Assembly (NCBI GenBank): GCA_029907105.1
Contig: JARYMM010000003.1
Span: 62,001 to 126,000 of the forward strand
Length of the DNA: 64,000 nt
Origin: Anaerolineae bacterium
GTDB taxonomy: Bacteria > Chloroflexota > Anaerolineae > UBA3071
Direction: 5' to 3'
A program made the translations under genes and the position numbers. The notes below the pieces were generated by a model. The model saw only the letters and a list, made by a program, of their open reading frames with translations. It was not told the DNA's origin and searched no databases. Numbering within the stretch: the first letter of the stretch is position 1; every line of letters starts with the position of its first letter. This document shows positions 58,314 to 64,000 of this stretch, piece by piece.

Positions 58314-58586
58314 TCACACCTCCCTCAGGCAGAAAGGCTTCTTGCCGCGCATTACGTCGGAGATGGTGCCCAGGATGGGCGAGAGCACGGCGACGATGAG
58401 CAGGCTGAGGCTCAGACCCAGGCTCCAGTAGGCAGTCGCCCGGGCCTCGCTGGGCAATGTCGCCCCGGCCACCTGACTATAGTAGATAGGCAAGACGGCG
58501 GCCAGGATAGTCGTGGCAAAGGCGGAATTAGCCCAGTCGTACATACACCAGGCGTTAATGATGCGGCGATAACGTTTGTCATTCAT
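58314..58586 (-). pseudogene. truncated MFS transporter, UMF1/Atg22-like
   Basis: 90 aa only: DKRYRRIINAWCMYDWANSAFATTILAAVLPIYY is the distinctive N-terminus of UMF1-type major-facilitator proteins. A second membrane helix and the helix 2-3 loop GTISDVMRGKKPF follow, then the frame ends in an unrelated CLREV and stop. A full protein would have over 400 residues. The break coincides with the start of the rho promoter region, suggesting a deletion or rearrangement joined the two. Confidence 0.75.
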
Positions 58587-58649
58587 GAGTGCGCCTCACC
58601 GGTGCGAGATAGAGGGAGACCATGCCAGCCCCAAAGCTGGAACGAACCC

Positions 58650-59513
58650 CTAGGCGATAAAGAGGGCCCAGTAGTACACCAGGGGAATGGTGGAGAGGAG
58701 ACTGTCAATGCGGTCCAGCATGCCGCCATGACCAGGGATCAGAAGACCGGAGTCCTTGACCTGAGCCCGGCGCTTGAACATGGAGACGGCCAGATCGCCA
58801 CCCAGGGCGAGGGGGCCGAGCAGCGCGCCCAACAGAAGCGCCTGCGCCCATCCTATCGCGGCGACGGAGACCCCGGGCACCCACCGGCGGCAGGCGGCAA
58901 CGAAACCCGCAACGCCCAGTATGGTGAAGACGAAGCCGCCCACAGAGCCTTCCCACGTCTTCTTGGGACTGAGCCGCGGCCACAGCTTGTGGCGGCCCAG
59001 CGTCATTCCAACAAGAAAGGCCCCTCCGTCGCCAATCCAGACGGCAACCATGCCCAGAAGCAGCCACCAGAGGCCATCGGGCCGCTCGCGCAAAAGCACG
59101 AAATGGGCCAGCAACCCCCCGATGTAGGTCGCCCCGGCCAGGGTCAATGCCCAGTCAACGATGGCCGTTTCCCGCTTCTGGGACATCGCCCAGCCCAGCG
59201 TGGAAAGAAGGCCCAAGGCCAGCAGCGGACGCAGAGCGCCGGCCGCGGGCCTGAAGCCCTCCCCAATAAACAGCACGATGCACAGCAAATTGAGCAGTAG
59301 ATTGGGACGATAGCCAGCCCGCTCCATCAGCAGGCAAAACTCGCGCCCGGCCAGGACACCCACGACCAGGACGGTAGCCAGCCAGGCGGTGCCGCCGAGA
59401 ACGATGAGGGCCACCACGAGGGGGGCCAGAAAGACGATGCTGAGAATACGAAGGCGCAGCGTTGCGCCTTCTTCAAGGAGAGAGGCCAGGGGGAAAGGGC
59501 GCTTGCCTAACAT
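58650..59513 (-). CDS. cdsA: phosphatidate cytidylyltransferase
   Basis: Makes CDP-diacylglycerol from phosphatidic acid and CTP in the membrane; 287 aa with about eight helices. The C-terminal family signature S-x-x-KR-x4-KD-x-G-x2-L/I-P-x-HGG-x-x-DR-x-D is complete (SMFKRRAQVKDSGLLIPGHG, then GMLDRIDS). It is the last gene of the rpsB-tsf-pyrH-frr-uppS-cdsA operon. It supplies substrate for the CDP-alcohol phosphotransferase at 11567. Confidence 0.95.
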   Translation of the reverse strand: MLGKRPFPLASLLEEGATLRLRILSIVFLAPLVVALIVLGGTAWLATVLVVGVLAGREFCLLMERAGYRPNLLLNLLCIVLFIGEGFRPAAGALRPLLALGLLSTLGWAMSQKRETAIVDWALTLAGATYIGGLLAHFVLLRERPDGLWWLLLGMVAVWIGDGGAFLVGMTLGRHKLWPRLSPKKTWEGSVGGFVFTILGVAGFVAACRRWVPGVSVAAIGWAQALLLGALLGPLALGGDLAVSMFKRRAQVKDSGLLIPGHGGMLDRIDSLLSTIPLVYYWALFIA

Positions 59514-59555
59514 ATCGTTTCTTGATGGACGACAGGCACACCAGAGAGCGAGAGG

Positions 59556-60275
59556 TCAACGGTTTTCGAGGCGGCCAAAGCGCCGCTCGCGGGCCGCATA
59601 GGCTTGCAAGGCCCTGTACAGCTCAGCCCTGTCGAAATCGGGCCAGTATGTAGGGGTGGAGTAGTACTCGGCGTAGGCGCTCTGCCAGATCAGGAAATTG
59701 GACAGGCGCATCTCGCCCGCCGTGCGGATGATCAGGTCGGGATCGGGCAGGCCGGCGGTGTAGAGATAGCGGGTGAAAAGCTCCTCGTCCACTTCTTCAG
59801 CCGGGATGCCGTCGGCGATGATGCGGCGCACAGCTTGCAGGATCTCGGCCCGTCCGCCGTAGTTGAAGGCCACGTTGAGGATGATACGCTGGTTCGCTTT
59901 GGTGAGCTCCAGCGCTTCCTGGATTTTGTTCTTCAGCGACCTGGACACCCGTTCCAGACTGCCGCTGTGGCGAATCTGCACGCCTTTGGCATGCAGTTCC
60001 GGCAATTGCTCGGTGATGGTCTGCTCCAACAAGCGCATGAGGCCGCGCACTTCCTGATTGGGCCGGCCCCAGTTCTCGGTGGAGAAGGCATAGATGGTCA
60101 GCACCTCGATGCCGTATTCCACACAGGCTTCCAGCACGGGGCGGATGTTCTGCGTCCCCGCCTTGTGGCCGGCCGCACGAGGCAGGCCCCGAGCCCTGGC
60201 CCAGCGGCCATTGCCATCCATGATGATGGCGACATGACGAGGGATACGCGCCAGTGTACTCGCTTCATCAGCCAT
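59556..60275 (-). CDS. uppS: isoprenyl (undecaprenyl) diphosphate synthase
   Basis: Cis-prenyltransferase building the C55 lipid carrier for wall and surface glycans; 239 aa. Family blocks: [27 protein letters not shown] with the catalytic Asp, [26 protein letters not shown], and [27 protein letters not shown] with a weak SD. It is placed between frr and cdsA, as is standard. Confidence 0.96.
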   Translation of the reverse strand: MADEASTLARIPRHVAIIMDGNGRWARARGLPRAAGHKAGTQNIRPVLEACVEYGIEVLTIYAFSTENWGRPNQEVRGLMRLLEQTITEQLPELHAKGVQIRHSGSLERVSRSLKNKIQEALELTKANQRIILNVAFNYGGRAEILQAVRRIIADGIPAEEVDEELFTRYLYTAGLPDPDLIIRTAGEMRLSNFLIWQSAYAEYYSTPTYWPDFDRAELYRALQAYAARERRFGRLENR

Positions 60276-60305
60276 TGCCAGTGCCCCCCATGCCTATGTG
60301 GGGGA

Positions 60306-60863
60306 TCAGACCTCCATCACTTCTTCTTCCTTGCGCTCCCCCAGCCTGTCCATTTCCTCGATGAAGCGGTCCGCCAATTCCTGGATGTCGTCCCTGAAGC
60401 GGTAGAAATCATCCTCGGAGATCAACTTCTCCTTTTCCAGCTCGCGCAGGTCTTCGATGGCATTGCGCCGCTGGTTGCGCACGGCCACCCGGCCCTGCTC
60501 CACCCGTCGCTTCACGATTTTGACCAGTTCCCGCCGCCGCTCCTCGGTCAGGCGAGGGATGCTCAGGCGGATCAGCTTGCCATCGTTGTTGGGAGTGAGG
60601 CCCAGATCGGAGGTGAGGATGGCCCGTTCAATGGCGCCGATGTCTCCCGGGTTGAAGGGGCGGATGAGCAGCAAGCGCGGCTCCGGGGCGGAGATCACCG
60701 CCAGTTGGTTGAGGGGCGTAAGGGAGCCATAGTATTCCACCGGCAGCCGCTCGACCAGGGCCGGCGAGGCGCGGCCCGTGCGGATGGTCATCAGATCGAG
60801 GCGCAAGGCCTCGACGGCCTTCTGCATGGCCTCTTCCGTCTCTCGGAGCAGATCGTTGATCAT
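60306..60863 (-). CDS. frr: ribosome recycling factor
   Basis: 185 aa from ATG 60863, which aligns with the family N-terminus ([17 protein letters not shown]). The track start 15 codons earlier (60908) overlaps pyrH by 8 bp and is possible but adds a non-conserved head. Core blocks [44 protein letters not shown] and [28 protein letters not shown] are intact. Splits post-termination ribosomes together with EF-G. Confidence 0.95.
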   Translation of the reverse strand: MINDLLRETEEAMQKAVEALRLDLMTIRTGRASPALVERLPVEYYGSLTPLNQLAVISAPEPRLLLIRPFNPGDIGAIERAILTSDLGLTPNNDGKLIRLSIPRLTEERRRELVKIVKRRVEQGRVAVRNQRRNAIEDLRELEKEKLISEDDFYRFRDDIQELADRFIEEMDRLGERKEEEVMEV

Positions 60864-60900
60864 GTCACGTGACCTTATTGCCTGTGCACTGTCTTTGCCG

Positions 60901-61650
<750 letters not shown>

Positions 61651-62244
61651 TTATTTCCCTAATTCGTACCGCACGAAACGCCGGACGACGATGTTCTCGC
61701 CCAGGGTAGCGTTGAGGCGGTCAATCAGTTCGCCCACAGTGATGTCCGGATCCCTGATGTAGGGCTGTTCCAACAGACAGGACTCTTTGTAGAACTTCTC
61801 CATCTTGCCGGAGATGATGCGTTCCACAATGTGGGGTGGCTTGTTCTCCGCCCCCATCTCGGCTCTATAAGCTTCTTCCTGTCGGGCAATGACCTCGCCG
61901 GGAATATCGGCCCGGCACACGTAGAGCGGATTGCTGGCCGCGACCTGCATGGTCAGCTCCTTGGCCAGGTTGCGGAACTCGTTGGTGTGCGCCACAAAGT
62001 CTGTCTCGCAGTTCAATTCCACCATGGCCCCCAGACGATCGCCCGTGTGGATGTAGGCAGCGATGAGCCCTTCGTTGGCCTCTCGCTCCTTTCTCTCCTC
62101 GGCCTCGGCCATGCCCTGCCGGCGCAGGATCTCCGCGGCCTTCTCGAAGTCTCCGGCAGCCGCCAGGAGAGCATTGCGACAATCCAGGACGCCGGCACCG
62201 GTGATGGTGCGCAGCTCCTTGACCATATCAGCGGTGATGTTCAA
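61651..62244 (-). CDS. tsf: elongation factor Ts (short form)
   Basis: Nucleotide exchange factor for EF-Tu; 197 aa, the short form found in Chloroflexota, Thermus and cyanobacteria. The UBA-like N-domain is NITADMVKELRTITGAGVLDCRNAL, the core has ELNCETDFVAHTNEF, and the end is TVGELIDRLNATLGENIVVRRFVRYELG. Start is TTG (62244) with a strong GAGGAG 8 nt upstream; this matches the conserved N-terminus exactly. Confidence 0.95.
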   Translation of the reverse strand: MNITADMVKELRTITGAGVLDCRNALLAAAGDFEKAAEILRRQGMAEAEERKEREANEGLIAAYIHTGDRLGAMVELNCETDFVAHTNEFRNLAKELTMQVAASNPLYVCRADIPGEVIARQEEAYRAEMGAENKPPHIVERIISGKMEKFYKESCLLEQPYIRDPDITVGELIDRLNATLGENIVVRRFVRYELGK

Positions 62245-62299
62245 CTTCGTTGCTCCTCGATGGGATTACCCTAACCCGGACAAGCCGGGACCAAAAGGT

Positions 62300-62360
62300 T
62301 TCACCGCCGAGACGCCGAGGACGCAGAGGCTTTGAATTTCTCGGCGTTCTCTGTGGTGAA
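62300..62360. repeat. word-hairpin repeat between rpsB and tsf (GACGCAGAG / CGCCGAGA words)
   Basis: TTCACCGCCGAGACGCCGAG (62300-62319) pairs with CTCGGCGTTCTCTGTGGTGAA (62340-62360) with few mismatches. GACGCCGAG and GACGCAGAG are tandem words. It lies 8 nt after the rpsB stop (minus sense) and may act as a processing or attenuating hairpin inside the operon. Confidence 0.7.
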
Positions 62361-62367
62361 TTTTAGC

Positions 62368-63264
62368 CTAATCCTCTTCGTCCTCATCGCCGAATTCATA
62401 CTCCTCATCGGCGACTTCTTCCTCCTCTTCCCCGGCTTCCTCCTCTGCCTCCAGCTCCCCGGCTATGGCCTCTTCTTCCTCAAAGGGCAAACCGGAGCGC
62501 AGCTTGGCCAGCACAGAGGGGCCCAGCAACTCCTCAATGGGCGTCTCTTCAAACTCCTCCGCCTTCGCTTCCACCACCTCCCGCATACGCTGGCCCTCGA
62601 TGACCGCATCGGCGATCTTGGAAGCCATCAGGCGAATGGAGCGAATGGCGTCGTCGTTGCCGGGAATGCAGTAGTCAATGGGGTCCGGATCAGAGTTCGT
62701 GTCCACCAGCCCGACGATGGGGATATTCAGCCTCTTGGCTTCACTCACCGCCAGGGCCTCCCGTCGCACATCGGCGATGAACAGCATGTCCGGCAGCCGG
62801 CGCAGGTCGCGGATGCCCCCCAGACGCCGGTTCAGTTTCTCGATCAGGCGGCGCAACTGAAGCGCCTCCTTCTTGGGCAGGTTCTCGAACTCCCCCCGTT
62901 CCGCCTGCTGTTCCAGGTCAATCAGGTAGTCGGCACGCTGGCGAATGGTGCGGAAGTTGGTGAGCATGCCGCCCAGCCAGCGCTGGTTGACGTAGGGCAT
63001 GCCACAGCGTTGCGCTTCTTCCTGAATGCTCTGCTGGGCCTGCTTCTTGGTGCCGACGAAGAGGACGATGCCTCCCTGGCTCACCCGGTCGCGCACTGCC
63101 TCGTATGCCTCCTCGAGGCGGCGCATCGTCTGTTGCAGGTCAATGATGTGAATGCCGTTCCGCTCCCGGAAGATGTAGCGCCTCATCTTGGGGTTCCAGC
63201 GCTGGGCTCGATGCCCGAAGTGCGTGCCCGCCTCCAGGAGCTCCCTCATCGTTACTACTGCCAC
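62368..63264 (-). CDS. rpsB: 30S ribosomal protein S2 with acidic C-terminal extension
   Basis: 298 aa. The N-terminal [31 protein letters not shown] and the blocks [35 protein letters not shown] and [28 protein letters not shown] are full S2. From about residue 235 there is an extra segment, ending in a very acidic tail ([15 protein letters not shown]) not present in most S2 proteins. GTG start with GGAGA about 12 nt upstream. First gene of the operon. Confidence 0.95.
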   Translation of the reverse strand: MAVVTMRELLEAGTHFGHRAQRWNPKMRRYIFRERNGIHIIDLQQTMRRLEEAYEAVRDRVSQGGIVLFVGTKKQAQQSIQEEAQRCGMPYVNQRWLGGMLTNFRTIRQRADYLIDLEQQAERGEFENLPKKEALQLRRLIEKLNRRLGGIRDLRRLPDMLFIADVRREALAVSEAKRLNIPIVGLVDTNSDPDPIDYCIPGNDDAIRSIRLMASKIADAVIEGQRMREVVEAKAEEFEETPIEELLGPSVLAKLRSGLPFEEEEAIAGELEAEEEAGEEEEEVADEEYEFGDEDEED

Positions 63265-63462
63265 GTTCTCATGTCTCCTTCCAGATGTGTTGTATCCTCC
63301 ACCGCTCGCATCCCATGCACAGGACCGTCTTTCACCGGGTCACTTCCACGAGACAGCGGGCGCTGACCGTCTCTGTCGTTGCTTCGGACTCCCTTTGAAA
63401 AACGGCACACCTGCCACAGTTGAGCGGTGTGCGTAGTAGGAACCTCTGCGCCCAGGGGCAAA

Positions 63463-63491
63463 GTATAGCACAGGGCTGCACATACGGCAAG
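63463..63491 (-). promoter_or_regulatory. sigma70 promoter of the rpsB operon
   Basis: Minus-strand TTGCCG (63491-63486), 17 nt, TATACT (63468-63463). The leader of ~190 nt (63265-63456) holds no gene; the track ORFs there are not conserved. Confidence 0.7.
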
Positions 63492-63492
63492 T

Positions 63493-63521
63493 TGGCGATG
63501 TGACTTTCTTGTGTTATACTG
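63493..63521 (+). promoter_or_regulatory. divergent sigma70 promoter for the Trm112-like gene
   Basis: TTGGCG (63493-63498), 17 nt, TATACT (63516-63521). Its -35 box is adjacent to that of the rpsB promoter (1 nt apart). Confidence 0.65.
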
Positions 63522-63566
63522 GGGCAACGAACGAGGACCGCCTCTGACCGCATTCATAAACTCAAC

Positions 63567-63652
63567 GGATGGAAATTTGCTCTGAGGGGATCGTCAGATC
63601 CCCGGTTTTCGCCAGGATCTGACGATCCTGGCGGAGCGATTTTCCATCCACT
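63567..63652 (+). promoter_or_regulatory. three-way-junction leader with alternative pairing
   Basis: Outer arms GGATGGAAAtttGCTC / GAGCgATTTTCCATCC enclose two hairpins, GGGGATC-gtca-GATCCCC and CGCCAGGATC-tgac-GATCCTGGCG. GGATCGTCAGATCC of the first is also fully complementary to GGATCTGACGATCC of the second, so either two small hairpins (with complementary gtca/tgac loops) or one long hairpin can form. It is in the leader of the Trm112-like gene. Confidence 0.6.
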
Positions 63653-63682
63653 GATGAAACTCGCAAATGGAGGAAGTCACTC

Positions 63683-63934
63683 ATGATCAGTCAGGAATTG
63701 TTGGATATTCTGCGCTGCCCTGCTTGCGTCAGCGGCCCCGGCCGCAAGCCCGGCGTAGACCCCGGCCGTCTGGAGTTGGTGCGCGAGGGCACATGGCTCG
63801 TCTGTCAGGAAGCCGACTGCGGCCGCAAGTACCCGATCAAAGAAGACATCCCCGTGATGCTCATCGAAGAAGGCAACAAATGGGTCCAGACAGCCATCGA
63901 AGACCTGCCGGAGCCCGGCCCCCTGGTGGGATAG
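63683..63934 (+). CDS. Trm112-like zinc-ribbon protein
   Basis: 83 aa. It begins MISQELLDILRCPAC, the start of the Trm112/UPF0434 family, with a second cysteine pair split as LVCQEADCGRKYPIKEDIPVML. Trm112 proteins are small activating partners of methyltransferases in eukaryotes and archaea; the bacterial relatives are less defined. A longer insert than usual separates the Cys pairs (SGPGRKPGVDPGRLELV). SD GGAGGAAG. The window ends 66 bp later with no further feature visible. Confidence 0.85.
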   Translation: MISQELLDILRCPACVSGPGRKPGVDPGRLELVREGTWLVCQEADCGRKYPIKEDIPVMLIEEGNKWVQTAIEDLPEPGPLVG

Positions 63935-64000
63935 GCGAAGGACATCTCACGACCCGATGGAGCCTGGAAGCGGAGATCGGCCAGGCACTGCTCGGCCGGG

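Noticed and set aside
58290-59300. 336-aa plus-strand frame
   Set aside because: Antisense shadow of cdsA and the truncated MFS gene; Gln/Gly/Pro-rich with no domain.

Overview
The window reads as a high-GC bacterial chromosome segment, most likely from a Chloroflexota (Anaerolineae-like) organism. That is an inference from gene content, not a database result. The clues are secreted proteins with DUF5666-type repeats and Thr-Pro linkers, an ECF sigma factor followed by a DUF5667-like membrane protein, a topoisomerase I with an N-terminal DUF5679-like zinc ribbon, a short EF-Ts (197 aa) and many GTG/TTG starts. Promoters are sigma70-like and very uniform: nearly all that I can place have exactly 17 nt between a TTGACA-like and a TATAAT-like box. 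No rRNA, tRNA, CRISPR array, prophage or transposase gene was found.

Layout. 1-8100: end of an unknown gene, hpt, a LysM/M23 cell-wall peptidase, rplY (minus), a glycosidase/O-antigen-ligase fusion, a UDP-glucuronate decarboxylase-like SDR and a cysteine-protease-like protein. 8100-16000: secreted FG-GAP protein, sirtuin, CDP-alcohol phosphotransferase, ECF sigma factor with its membrane partner and a secreted DUF5666-repeat protein. 15900-24210: two very large secreted enzymes, a tandem 5'-nucleotidase and an M6 metalloprotease. They share a DNRLRE-type domain, and each follows a strong promoter and a 330-460 nt leader carrying a tiny candidate leader peptide. 24234-35400: MBL hydrolase, DUF1028 and CBM48 proteins, then ffh - (odd insert gene) - rpsP - khpA - rimM, dprA, manC-like, topA, xer. 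35440-42700: pepP-like, a membrane protein, rbfA-nrnA-truB-ribF, a methyltransferase and small membrane proteins. 42770-51000 (minus): murJ, split hldE (adenylyltransferase and kinase), an AbrB/PIN toxin-antitoxin pair, wecG/tagA-type and GT4 glycosyltransferases, rpiB, tsaC, a HAD phosphatase and a broken relE. 51430-64000: small unknown gene, PBP1A with an Ig-like tail, LysM/M23 peptidase, rho with a ~490-nt leader, a truncated MFS gene, the classical rpsB-tsf-pyrH-frr-uppS-cdsA operon, and a divergent Trm112-like gene.

Functionally the window mixes housekeeping translation and RNA genes with envelope building: murJ, PBP1A, M23 peptidases, heptose and nucleotide-sugar synthesis, glycosyltransferases, uppS and cdsA. 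It also carries secreted degradative enzymes for nucleotide and peptide scavenging.

The most unusual structural signal is a set of about ten hairpin-forming repeats. Each is built from its own 7-9 nt word (for example GTAGACAA, GGAGACAA, TTCGAAC, GACGCAGAG). They sit at gene 3' ends and often run into the coding sequence, giving proteins extra repeat-encoded tails. One lies inside the ligase gene. The second notable signal is the pair of leader RNAs with mini-ORFs ahead of the two giant secreted enzymes.
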